NCBI GenBank assembly: GCA_945898515.1
Contig: CAMDIH010000016.1
Coordinates: 1-39,480 of the forward strand
Source: Candidatus Neomicrothrix parvicella RN1
GTDB taxonomy: Bacteria; Actinomycetota; Acidimicrobiia; Acidimicrobiales; VFJN01
Direction: 5' to 3'
Length of the DNA stretch: 39,480 nucleotides
A model generated the notes under the pieces. That model was given only the letters and a program-made list of their open reading frames with translations. It made no database searches and had not been told where the DNA came from. Both the position numbers and the translations under genes were made by a program. Positions within the stretch are counted from its first letter, which is position 1, and the number at the start of each line of letters is the position of its first letter. Of this stretch, positions 15,912-23,447 are shown piece after piece.

Positions 15912-16880
15912 TTAGTCCTCCGCCGCCAAGGTGATCCGAGACTGGGCCGGATCGTCTAGATCGAGATCGATGTCTCCGTGATCGAGGCCGTCGGCCTCCG
16001 CCTCGGCCACTACCTGCACCTTGGGTCGCTCGCCGAAGACCACCTGTTCCAAACCCAACATGGCCGCCGCCACCACCGCGCCGCCGCCGGTTCGGGCGGC
16101 CCGGGGTTGGTCCCAGGTCGGATCGGGCTCGAGCCAAACCACCACGTCGGTGGCCTCGGGCGCCGCCGGTGAACCATCCGGCGCCCGTACCTCGCTCACC
16201 CGCAGTCCGGCTTCCTCGGCCAAAGCCCGGAAGCCGTCCTGGGTGTACCAATGGATCAGCCAGGGGCGCTCCTCCACCCTTACGTCACCTTCCGCCGTTC
16301 GCAGTTCGTAGCGCAAAGTGGTGATCTGCACCCGGTTGGCCACGTCGCGTGTCTCCGACACCGGGGTCACCGACATCTCGGCACCGTCGTCGGTGATATG
16401 CGGGCGGGCCGTACCCAACGCGCCGCGCTCGGTGCGTTCCGGTGCGAATAACGCGATGCGCACGGTGCCCCCCGGTTCGAGGTGGGCGCGTATGCGTTCG
16501 AGGGCATGCCAGGCCGTGTCGTCATCGGGGAGCAGATTGAAGGTGGGCCGCGTCAGAAAGATGGACTGGTAGTGGCGGCGGAGTTCCATGGCTTCGATGG
16601 TGGAATGGTGGACCACCACCTCGACGCCGTCGGCTTCGGCCCGTAGGCGCAGCCGAGCCAGCATGTCGGCCGAAGCGTCGAGCCCTTCCACGTCGAGCCC
16701 CCGAGCCCGCAGGGCGAGCAGCGGATCACCCTGCCCACACCCCAACTCCAGCGCCGGCTCGCCGGAGGCCGTAATGAACGCGGCATAGGGCTCAGGATCA
16801 GGCACACCCGCCGCGCGGAGCGGGGCATACAACTCGGCCACCAGGCCGGTGTAGAACTGCGGTGGCTCTTGCCCGTCCAT
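15912..16880 (-). CDS. Class I SAM-dependent methyltransferase with acidic C-terminal tail
   Basis: A 322-residue protein. Residues about 40-140 are a Rossmann methyltransferase: PALELGCGQGDPLLALR is the SAM loop, VEGLDASADML the acidic strand, and FNLLPDDDTAWHALERIRAHLEPGG the motif IV/post-motif region. After residue 250 comes a tail of about 65 residues with GGGAVVAAAMLGLEQVVFGE and then an acidic run including DIDLDLDD. I cannot match the tail to a domain. The substrate is unknown, although the layout resembles small-molecule rather than nucleic-acid methyltransferases. The start is the ATG at 16880. Its neighbours are on the same strand about 40 bp upstream. Confidence 0.8.
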   Translation of the reverse strand: MDGQEPPQFYTGLVAELYAPLRAAGVPDPEPYAAFITASGEPALELGCGQGDPLLALRARGLDVEGLDASADMLARLRLRAEADGVEVVVHHSTIEAMELRRHYQSIFLTRPTFNLLPDDDTAWHALERIRAHLEPGGTVRIALFAPERTERGALGTARPHITDDGAEMSVTPVSETRDVANRVQITTLRYELRTAEGDVRVEERPWLIHWYTQDGFRALAEEAGLRVSEVRAPDGSPAAPEATDVVVWLEPDPTWDQPRAARTGGGAVVAAAMLGLEQVVFGERPKVQVVAEAEADGLDHGDIDLDLDDPAQSRITLAAED

Positions 16881-16922
16881 ACCCCACCATGCCAGGCCAC
16901 ACCCACCGACCGCAGGTGCGGA

Positions 16923-17786
16923 TCACCAATGGGCGATGATGTCCTCCGCAAACTGGTGAATGCCCCCCACCTTTCCGGCCAGATCGGTAGTGGCGCCGGC
17001 GTAGAAATACCAGGGCATGGTGACAAGGTGGGTGACCCCAGCCTCCGCCACGCGGCGGTACCCATCGAGGTCCCAGGCATCCTTGGCCGAGCCAAACACG
17101 CTGAAGGGCACCTCGGTGCGGTCGTACTCCTGCCGATACTGCTCAATCTGCTGCCGGATGGCAGCCAACTCCTCGATGGTGTGCAGATCGCTCACCCAGC
17201 CGTCGTGGCGGGCGGCCCGTCGCAGCGCCGCCGTGGACAAACCTCCGACATACACCGGCACCGCTTCGGTGGGGGCGGGCAGCATCTCCAGGGCGGGGAC
17301 GTCAAAGAACTCGCCGTGATGCTCCACGATCTCGCCGGTCCAGAGTTTCCGCATCACCTCGAGCATCTCGTCGGCTCGTTTGCCGCGCTGTGCAAACGAC
17401 GTACCCATCGCCTCGAACTCCTCGGCCATCCATCCCATCCCGATGCCCAGCCCCACCCGGTTTCCCGAGAGCACTGCGGCGGTTCCCACCTGCTTGGCCA
17501 CGTGTACCGGCGTGCGCGCCGGAAGGATGTACACGGTGGTCAAAAAGCGGAGCCGCTCGGTCACGGCGGCGAGATGCCCGATGGTTACCCACGGGTCGGG
17601 CCAGGGGGTGCCCATCTCCCAGCGCCGCTGACCGTCTTTCGTGTACGGATACGGGGAAGCGGTTTCCACCGGGTTGATGAGATGGTCGCTCACCGACATC
17701 GTGTTCCATCCGCTGGCATCACCGGCCTGGGCGAGCGGTACGAGTTCTTCGGGCTGCGAAAAGGTGGCGGAGAAGCAGAATTCCAT
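16923..17786 (-). CDS. LLM-class F420-dependent oxidoreductase (TIGR03619-like)
   Basis: A 287-residue luciferase-like protein. It has the group's clear signatures: MSVSDHLINP, GHLAAVTERLRFLTTVYILPARTP, VAKQVGTAAVLSGNRVGLGIGMGWMAEEFEAMG, and EVMRKLWTGEIVEHHGEFF. This set is typical of the F420-linked oxidoreductases abundant in mycobacteria and acidimicrobia. The substrate is not predictable. Its ATG overlaps the stop of the upstream SDR by one base (TGATG), so the two are translationally coupled and probably act in one pathway. Confidence 0.9.
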   Translation of the reverse strand: MEFCFSATFSQPEELVPLAQAGDASGWNTMSVSDHLINPVETASPYPYTKDGQRRWEMGTPWPDPWVTIGHLAAVTERLRFLTTVYILPARTPVHVAKQVGTAAVLSGNRVGLGIGMGWMAEEFEAMGTSFAQRGKRADEMLEVMRKLWTGEIVEHHGEFFDVPALEMLPAPTEAVPVYVGGLSTAALRRAARHDGWVSDLHTIEELAAIRQQIEQYRQEYDRTEVPFSVFGSAKDAWDLDGYRRVAEAGVTHLVTMPWYFYAGATTDLAGKVGGIHQFAEDIIAHW

Positions 17787-18529
17787 CAGCTGTGGGTCCC
17801 TCCATCGATGCGCAGATCAGCGCCGTTGACATGGATGGCGTCGTCGGACCCGAGGTAGGCGATGGCGGCGGCCACCACCGCGGGGTCACCCATGCCGGTT
17901 GGCGACATGATCCGATAGAGCAACTTGCCATCGGCCCCTTCGGGCAGATCGAAGGCCGCGGTAATCGGCGTGTCAATCGACCCTGGGCACACCACATTGG
18001 CCCGCAGGCCCTGCTTGGCGTACTCGACGGCCAGCGTCCGGGTGAGCGCCAACACACCCCCCTTGGAGGCCGAGTACGCCGCCGCCCACGGGTGGGCCGC
18101 CAAGGCGGCGGTGGACGCCACGTTCACGATGGATCCGTTGGTCTCCAACAGGGCGGGAAGGGCGGCCTGACACACGAGAAAGGTGCCGGTGAGGTTCACG
18201 TCGAGGATCTTCTGCCAACTGGCCAGGGTCACCTCGTGGGTGTGCTCGAAACGAAGGATGCCCGCCGAGTTCACGACCGTATGCAGCGGACCGAGCGCCC
18301 GGGCGGCCGCCACGGCAGCAGGAGAGAAGCCCGGATCGCTCACATCCCCCACCAACGAGGTCACCGCCTCCGGGCGGCAGGCCTCCTCGGCCGTGGTGGT
18401 CAACCCCGCCGGGGAGAGATCCGCCGCCAGCACCGTGGCTCCCTCCTCCACCATCCGATGAACCGTGGCCCGCCCGATTCCGGACCCGGCCCCTGTCACC
18501 AACACCACCCGACCTTCGTACCGTTGCAT
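17786..18529 (-). CDS. Short-chain dehydrogenase/reductase
   Basis: A 247-residue classical SDR of typical length. TGAGSGIG (about residues 12-19) binds the cofactor, AADLS gives the acidic residue favouring NAD(H), NSAG follows, and the active site is NVASTAALAAHPWAAAYSASK. The C-terminal VNGADLRIDGG is standard. It probably oxidises a secondary alcohol or reduces a ketone. It has a TAGTCT box six bases before its ATG and heads a coupled pair with the LLM gene. Upstream of it the broken-gene region begins. Confidence 0.9.
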   Translation of the reverse strand: MQRYEGRVVLVTGAGSGIGRATVHRMVEEGATVLAADLSPAGLTTTAEEACRPEAVTSLVGDVSDPGFSPAAVAAARALGPLHTVVNSAGILRFEHTHEVTLASWQKILDVNLTGTFLVCQAALPALLETNGSIVNVASTAALAAHPWAAAYSASKGGVLALTRTLAVEYAKQGLRANVVCPGSIDTPITAAFDLPEGADGKLLYRIMSPTGMGDPAVVAAAIAYLGSDDAIHVNGADLRIDGGTHS

Positions 18530-18535
18530 CCGCCG

Positions 18536-18541
18536 AGACTA
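18536..18541 (-). promoter_or_regulatory. -10 box of the SDR-LLM operon
   Basis: TAGTCT on the minus strand ends 6 nt before the ATG at 18529. Confidence 0.5.
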
Positions 18542-18604
18542 GAGCCACCCGGCGGGAGCCTGGTCCAACCGGGCGGAAGCGGGCCCGGCCGGGGGGGGCG
18601 ACCC

Positions 18605-19447
18605 ACATCGGTCAATCGGGCCGTCGACTACTTCGGCTCCATCGGGACCCGGCCAGATACCGCCGAGGTCGACTCGGTCGTCGAGCGCCTCGGCATGAAC
18701 CGAGATCGCCCGTTCCACAAGTTGTCCACGGGCGGACGGCGCAAGGTCGGCCTCGTCAGCGCGGTAACCGCCGCGTTCTACCCCAGCCTCACCAGCACCA
18801 CCGGCGGCGGTATCGGAGCGAACAGCAGCGGAGCGATGTCCTCTGTGCTCGGTCTCGGCGGTGGGATCAATCCGTCGAGCCCCGTCGGGTTCCTGTGGTC
18901 CGCGAACTACTCCAACCAACTCCCGTGGCTGCTCATGGCACTGGGAATCGCCCTCGGAACCGCGGCGATCGCAGGAGACGAGTCGGAGGGAACCCTCGAG
19001 TACCTCCTCGCCACGCCCGTCACCCGGACCGAGATCGCCGTCGCTCGTTTCGCCGACCCGGTCACCATCACCGTGTCGATGTCGGCACGGCAACCACCTA
19101 CGCCGGAGTGACGGTCGGCGACGAGGTTCGTCGGCGGGCTAGCCGCCATGGCGGTCGGGCTCGACTCGGGTGCCGTGGCCTACTTCCTCGGAGCGGCGAC
19201 GGGCCGCAAAGGGCTCACCCTGGGCATCTCGGCGGGCTTCGCCGTAGCGGGCTGCGTGCTCTACACGCTGTCCAACGTCACCGGCACCGCCGAGTTCCTC
19301 ACCTGGATCTCACCATGGAGATGGTTCAGCGACGACGCCATGATGGTCAACGGCCTGACCATCGACATCCTCTGGCTCGTGCTGCTGTCAGCGGTCGCGC
19401 TGATCGCGGGCCGGCAGATGTTCCTCCGGGGCGACCTCCAGAGCTGA
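18605..19447 (+). pseudogene. ABC exporter remnant: ATPase fragment joined to broken permease
   Basis: The reading frame first gives an ABC ATPase piece, RAVDYFGSIGTRPD followed by HKLSTGGRRKVGLVSA, where LSTGGRRK is the family signature. Walker A is missing before it and Walker B after it. It then runs without a break into the N-terminal part of an ABC-2 permease (VTAAFYPSL, PWLLMALGIALGTAAIAGDE, EGTLEYLLATPVTRTEIAVA), so a deletion joined the two genes. From about 19070 to 19125 the permease sequence is in another frame (VDVGTATTYAGVTVGDE), with a stop at 19109 in the original frame. It then returns as AVGLDSGAVAYFLGAATGRKG to the normal end. Two frameshifts and the lost motifs make a working transporter unlikely. 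Confidence 0.75.
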
Positions 19448-19534
19448 TCGAGCAGCGGGCGACAGCGGGTTGGCCGTGCCGCACGGACGTGCGGGAAAGG
19501 AGCCGGGTAGGTAAGCATCCGTGACGAAGCATCG

Positions 19535-19716
19535 TCGCCACAGGATCTGTCGCCCGTCAGCGGCGAGGTGTTGGTCACCACGTCGACGTCGTCTTCGAAG
19601 CCAGCATCCTTGATGAGGGACTGTGCGCCGCCGAGCGGCTGGCCAACCACGTCAGGCCTGACGGGCACGTCGGCCGTGTCCGACCCGCCGCAGGCCGAAA
19701 GCCCCGAGCTTGCTCC
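19535..19716 (-). pseudogene. Truncated PASTA-like lipoprotein remnant
   Basis: The minus-strand frame reads GLSACGGSDTADVPVRPDVV followed by GQPLGGAQSLIKDAGFEDD. The first part looks like a lipobox and mature lipoprotein start; the second fits one PASTA repeat (PDVVG...A...L...AGF). The hydrophobic signal sequence is missing and a TAG stop (19717-19719) lies just upstream in frame. After about 19550 the reading degenerates into Arg/Pro-rich sequence. It appears to be a broken gene fragment. No other coding signal is seen between 19448 and 19716. Confidence 0.45.
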
Positions 19717-19902
19717 CTATCGCCGATTCCTCGATTCACGAACGAAGATCCAGATGAGCCAGAGCCCTCCAGTGATGATCGTCATGAAGGCATCAAAGAG
19801 GAAACTGAGGCAACCGTATGCACGAGTCGTGGACACGACGACTTGATCCCCCACACTCAAGAAGCGGAGCCACTGCCTCTGCGGCGGTGACGATGACCCC
19901 AA
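19717..19902 (-). CDS. Possible small membrane protein
   Basis: An open frame of up to 61 codons from a TTG, ending in FDAFMTIITGGLWLIWIFV and a short basic tail RESRNRR. That is one clear transmembrane helix, of the kind often found at the end of small zinc-ribbon or superinfection-type membrane proteins. No ribosome-binding site is clear. It lies in the broken-gene region, and its stop is in frame with the lipoprotein remnant below it, so it may be a surviving end of a longer gene. The interval 19903-20004 holds nothing I can identify. Confidence 0.35.
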   Translation of the reverse strand: MGSSSPPQRQWLRFLSVGDQVVVSTTRAYGCLSFLFDAFMTIITGGLWLIWIFVRESRNRR

Positions 19903-20004
19903 AATCTTAGCCCAGATCGTTCACGGGCCAAGCCAGAGCGGGGCATCCATCCGGGGGGAACCTATCGGGCGGGAAAGGCCTCCGGCGATGAGGCATGCTG
20001 GGCC

Positions 20005-21396
20005 ATGACCGATACCCCCTGGCTTGGTGATGCCTGCTCACTGGTCGATGCCTTCCGAGCGGCGGAGCGATCCCCTGCCGAAGAACTCGAAGCCGTCCTC
20101 ACCGCCATCGACGCCAGCCAACTCAACACCATCAGTTTCACCGACCCCGACGCGGCCCGCGCCGCCGCGGCCACGGCGAATCCGTCCCTCCCCTTTGGCG
20201 GCGTGCCGGTGGGCGTCAAGATGCTCCAGGAAGTGGCGGGTTGGCCCAGCACCGAGGCGTCGGTGGTGTTCCAGGACCGCATCGGCACGCACACCGCCAC
20301 CGAAGTCACGCGGTTGGTCGAGGAAGGCGGCGGGGTACTGGTGGGGCAGACCACCGCCAGCGAGTTCGGCGGCCTCAATGTGAGTACCAATCGCCTCACG
20401 GGCACCACCCATAACCCCTGGCAGCACGGTCGCACCGCGGGTGGCTCCTCGGGGGGTTCGGCGGCGGCGGTGGCGGGCGGCATCCTTCCCCTCGCCACCG
20501 GCGGTGATGGCGGCGGATCGATCCGCATCCCGGCCGCCTTCAATGGCCTCGTGGGGATGAAGGGCACCGTTGGCCGGATCCCGCGCGGGCCCCGGATGCT
20601 GTGCGGCAACCACACCGTGGTGGCGGGCTGCCTCAGCCGATCCGTTCGCGACATTGCGCGCTTCTATGACGTCTGTGCCGGTTACGACGGACGAGACCCC
20701 TACAGCCTCCCGCGCATCGAGGGATGGGAACGCGACCTGGGCACCCACCGACTGGCGGGCCGACGGGCGGTGATCGCGCCCTCCCTGGGCGTAGCGATTG
20801 TGCGCCCAGAGGTGGCGGCCAACGTGGTGGCCGCCGGTGAGGCCCTCGCCCGCGATGCCGGCCTGGTGCTGGTGGACACCCCCGTCGTGCTGCCCGGACT
20901 CGGCTTTGAATGGGCCGTGACCGGCCTGGCCAGCCTGCGGGCCGACTTGATCGACTGGTGGCCCGCGTGCCGAGATGACCTCACCAAAGCGATCGCCTTC
21001 GGACTCGACATGGCCGATGGGCAGATGAGCTTGGCGCTCTCGGCCCGGGCCGAGATTGCCCGGATGCACGCCAACGAGACGATGGCCAACCTCTTCGACG
21101 AGGTGGACTTCATCATCTGCGCCACCAACCCTGATGTGGCCTATCCCGCCGAGGTCCAGATGAACACCCGGGTGGGCGACCAGCAGACCGAGCCGGGCAA
21201 CAACGGTGCCCTTACGATCCCGGCCAACATCTGCGGCAACCCGGCCATCTCCATCCCGATCGAGCCGGTGCATGGCCTCCCGGTGGGAATGCAGGTGATC
21301 GGGCGCCACCACGAGGACGCCCTGCTGCTCGATCTGGCCCTGCTGGTGGAGCGCACCTGTCCCTGGCCCCTGGTGGCTCCGGGCGCGCCGCTCTAG
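20005..21396 (+). CDS. Amidase (amidase-signature family)
   Basis: A 463-residue amidase-signature enzyme of normal length. The catalytic Lys is in GVPVGVKMLQEV (about residue 73), the cis-Ser in TAGGSSGGSAAAVAGG, and the nucleophile Ser in LATGGDGGGSIRIPA, so the Ser-cisSer-Lys triad is complete. A late NNGALTIPANICGNPAISIP is typical. It hydrolyses a C-N amide bond of a small molecule or acyl amide. GatA is unlikely because there are no gatB/gatC neighbours and the substrate region differs. The start is ATG; a CATGCT sequence five bases upstream may be its -10 box. Confidence 0.9.
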   Translation: MTDTPWLGDACSLVDAFRAAERSPAEELEAVLTAIDASQLNTISFTDPDAARAAAATANPSLPFGGVPVGVKMLQEVAGWPSTEASVVFQDRIGTHTATEVTRLVEEGGGVLVGQTTASEFGGLNVSTNRLTGTTHNPWQHGRTAGGSSGGSAAAVAGGILPLATGGDGGGSIRIPAAFNGLVGMKGTVGRIPRGPRMLCGNHTVVAGCLSRSVRDIARFYDVCAGYDGRDPYSLPRIEGWERDLGTHRLAGRRAVIAPSLGVAIVRPEVAANVVAAGEALARDAGLVLVDTPVVLPGLGFEWAVTGLASLRADLIDWWPACRDDLTKAIAFGLDMADGQMSLALSARAEIARMHANETMANLFDEVDFIICATNPDVAYPAEVQMNTRVGDQQTEPGNNGALTIPANICGNPAISIPIEPVHGLPVGMQVIGRHHEDALLLDLALLVERTCPWPLVAPGAPL

Positions 21397-21448
21397 CCAG
21401 CGGCCCTGGCCCGGGCAAACTGTCACACCCACGGAGTTGACTAGGTCC

Positions 21449-21628
21449 ATGGCTCGTCAACTCACCCTCCTCACCTCCACGTCGGCCTGGCGTCTCGACG
21501 ACGCCACTCGCGAACTAGGCCGCCGAGGGGTCGCCGAAGCCCGGGCCGCGCTCCGGGCGGGCATCGCCGCCCGCCCCGACAGCGAGACCCCGCCAGAGCC
21601 CCCCTCCCAGGGCCGTTCCGCCGCCTGA
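21449..21628 (+). CDS. Small conserved-looking protein of unknown function
   Basis: A 59-residue open frame, MARQLTLLTSTSAWRLDD then ATRELGRRGVAEARAALRAG, ending in a Pro/Ser-rich tail. The WRLDDxTRxxGRxGVAEAR core looks like a conserved short helix pair rather than random sequence, but I cannot name the family. It lies between the amidase and thiolase genes, on the same strand, and has a TTGACT sequence shortly upstream without a clear -10. Confidence 0.5.
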   Translation: MARQLTLLTSTSAWRLDDATRELGRRGVAEARAALRAGIAARPDSETPPEPPSQGRSAA

Positions 21629-21679
21629 GTCCGCCCCCGAGCACCGATCACCCCGTGGCTGGCCCGTCACTGCGTCAAG

Positions 21680-21685
21680 TAGGTT
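21680..21685 (+). promoter_or_regulatory. -10 box of the thiolase gene
   Basis: TAGGTT followed by CCCACC and the ATG at 21692. Confidence 0.5.
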
Positions 21686-21691
21686 CCCACC

Positions 21692-22870
21692 ATGTCTGAT
21701 GTCGTCATTGTTGAAGCCGTCCGCACTCCCGTGGGAAAACGCAACGGTGGCCTTTCCACCGTGCACCCCGCCGACCTTTTGGCTGCCGTACAGCGAGCAG
21801 TGGTGGAGCGTTCCAGCGTGGACCCCACCGAGATCGGGCAGGTGATCACCGGCTGCGTCAGTCAGGTGGGTGAGCAGGCGTTCAACATCGGCCGCACCGC
21901 CTGGCTCACCGCCGGCCTGCCCCTCACCGTGGCCAACACCACGGTGGATACGCAGTGTGGATCGTCACAGCAGGCCACCAACCTCGGCACCGCCCTCGTG
22001 GCCGCAGGGGTGGTGGATGCCGCAGTGGCTGGAGGGGTGGAGGTGATGAGCCGGGTGCCGATCGGCGCCAGCGGCCGGAAGGAACTCGGCCTGGGCATCC
22101 CGATCCCCCGCTCCTACTTCCCCCAGTACGAGATGACCTCCCAGTTCGAAGGGGCTGAGCGAATCGCCGACAAGTGGGGCATCACCCGAGCCGACACCGA
22201 CGCCTTCGGCTTCCGCTCCCAGCAACGCGCCGCCGCCGCCTGGAGCGAAGATCGCTTCGGCACCCAGATCGTGCCCATCGAGGCCCCCGACCTCGATGAC
22301 GAGGGCAAGCCCACCGGCACCACCCATACCGTCAGCCGCGATGAAGGCCTTCGAGAAACCACCCTGGAGAAACTCGCCACCCTCAAACCAGTGGCGCGCG
22401 AGCACGGTGTGCACACCGCCGGTTCGTCGTCGCAGATTTCCGACGGTGCCGCCGCGGTGCTGCTCATGTCGGCGGAACGCGCCGCCGCGCTCGGCCTGCG
22501 TCCCCGAGCCCGCATCGTAGATACCTGCTTGGTGGGCGTAGACCCAATCCTGATGCTCACCGGTCCGATCGATGCCACCGAACGACTGCTGGAACGCAAC
22601 GGAATGTCGGCCAGCGACATCGACGTCGCCGAGATCAACGAGGCCTTCGCCTCGGTGGTGCTGGCGTGGCAAAAGGAACTGGGCTTCACCGATGCCCAAA
22701 CGAACCCGAATGGCGGCGCCATCGCACTCGGGCATCCCCTCGGTGGCACCGGCGCAGTCCTGCTCACCAAGGCCCTCCACGAACTCGAGCGCACCGGGGG
22801 CCGCTACGGCCTCGTATCGATGTGCTGCGGTGGCGGCATCGGCACGGGCACCATCATCGAGCGGCTCTAG
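21692..22870 (+). CDS. Acetyl-CoA acyltransferase (thiolase), FadA5/FadA6-like
   Basis: A 392-residue thiolase of standard length with a full active site: the acyl-accepting Cys in TVDTQCGSSQQAT (about residue 91), NEAFASVV, the catalytic His in GGAIALGHPLGGTGA (about 349), and the second Cys in SMCCGGGIGTG (about 378). It cleaves 3-ketoacyl-CoA in beta-oxidation or runs the reverse. The CGSSQQA and GEQAFNIGR segments recall the mycobacterial FadA5/FadA6 group that shortens sterol side chains, but ordinary fatty-acid substrates are equally possible. It carries its own leaderless-type promoter. Confidence 0.9.
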   Translation: MSDVVIVEAVRTPVGKRNGGLSTVHPADLLAAVQRAVVERSSVDPTEIGQVITGCVSQVGEQAFNIGRTAWLTAGLPLTVANTTVDTQCGSSQQATNLGTALVAAGVVDAAVAGGVEVMSRVPIGASGRKELGLGIPIPRSYFPQYEMTSQFEGAERIADKWGITRADTDAFGFRSQQRAAAAWSEDRFGTQIVPIEAPDLDDEGKPTGTTHTVSRDEGLRETTLEKLATLKPVAREHGVHTAGSSSQISDGAAAVLLMSAERAAALGLRPRARIVDTCLVGVDPILMLTGPIDATERLLERNGMSASDIDVAEINEAFASVVLAWQKELGFTDAQTNPNGGAIALGHPLGGTGAVLLTKALHELERTGGRYGLVSMCCGGGIGTGTIIERL

Positions 22871-22924
22871 CCCTCCCCTTGCCGACATGCGTCGGCCGAC
22901 AGCACCACCTCCCGAAGGCCCTTC

Positions 22925-23437
22925 GTGCGTCGTTTTTTCTTCCTGGCGTTCCTGCTCGGCTCTTGCGCCTTCCCCGGCCGCGCCACCCCAACAGCGCGAG
23001 CCGAAGGCACCGGCATCATCGTGCGACCCATCGACGGCGACACCGTCGTGGTGGCCATCGCCGGCGCACAAGAGTCGGTTCGCTTCATCGGCATCGACAC
23101 GCCCGAGTCGGTCTCCCAGCAGCGACCCATCGAGTGTTATGGCCCCGAGGCCAAAGAGCGCACGGCGGCTCTCCTCCCGCCCGGCACGGTGGTTCGCCTC
23201 GAGCGCGATGTAGAGGCGCGCGACAAATACGACCGCCTCCTCGTCTACCTCTACCGGGCCGAAGACAACACCTTCGTGAACCTTCTCCTGGTGCAAGAGG
23301 GGTACGCCGACTCCTTCCCGTACCCCCCCAACACCGCCCATCAGGCTCACTTCGCCCAGGCCGAGGCCACCGCCAAGGCCACCCAGGTGGGCCTGTGGAC
23401 CGCCTGTGGCGGTACCGATACACCAGCGGGCCAGTAG
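22925..23437 (+). CDS. Secreted thermonuclease-like lipoprotein
   Basis: A 170-residue staphylococcal-nuclease-fold protein. The N-terminus RRFFFLAFLLGSCAF is a short signal with a lipobox-like LGSC, so it is probably a membrane-anchored lipoprotein outside the cell. The core has the catalytic set: DGDTVVV (Asp), VRFIGIDTPES (Arg, Asp, Glu) and DKYDRLLVYLY (second Arg). It cuts DNA or RNA with calcium. The GTG start has AAGGCC upstream. Its TAG stop forms the first three bases of the -10 box of the next gene. Confidence 0.85.
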   Translation: MRRFFFLAFLLGSCAFPGRATPTARAEGTGIIVRPIDGDTVVVAIAGAQESVRFIGIDTPESVSQQRPIECYGPEAKERTAALLPPGTVVRLERDVEARDKYDRLLVYLYRAEDNTFVNLLLVQEGYADSFPYPPNTAHQAHFAQAEATAKATQVGLWTACGGTDTPAGQ

Positions 23438-23440
23438 CCT
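23435..23440 (+). promoter_or_regulatory. -10 box of the YdjC-like gene, overlapping the previous stop codon
   Basis: TAGCCT, whose TAG is the stop of the nuclease gene, ends 7 nt before the GTG at 23448. Confidence 0.45.
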
Positions 23441-23447
23441 CACCGTC

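Noticed and set aside
16869-17858. Long plus-strand open frame opposite the LLM gene
   Set aside because: Antisense shadow of a clear F420-type oxidoreductase; no recognisable protein features.
17792-18604. In-frame plus-strand extension upstream of the ABC fragment
   Set aside because: It is antisense to the SDR gene and has no ABC transporter sequence. Only the part after about 18605 matches the family, so the longer frame is accidental.
22881-22896. GCCGAC-ATGC-GTCGGC hairpin after the thiolase gene
   Set aside because: A six-pair stem without a T-tract; too weak to call a terminator in such GC-rich DNA.
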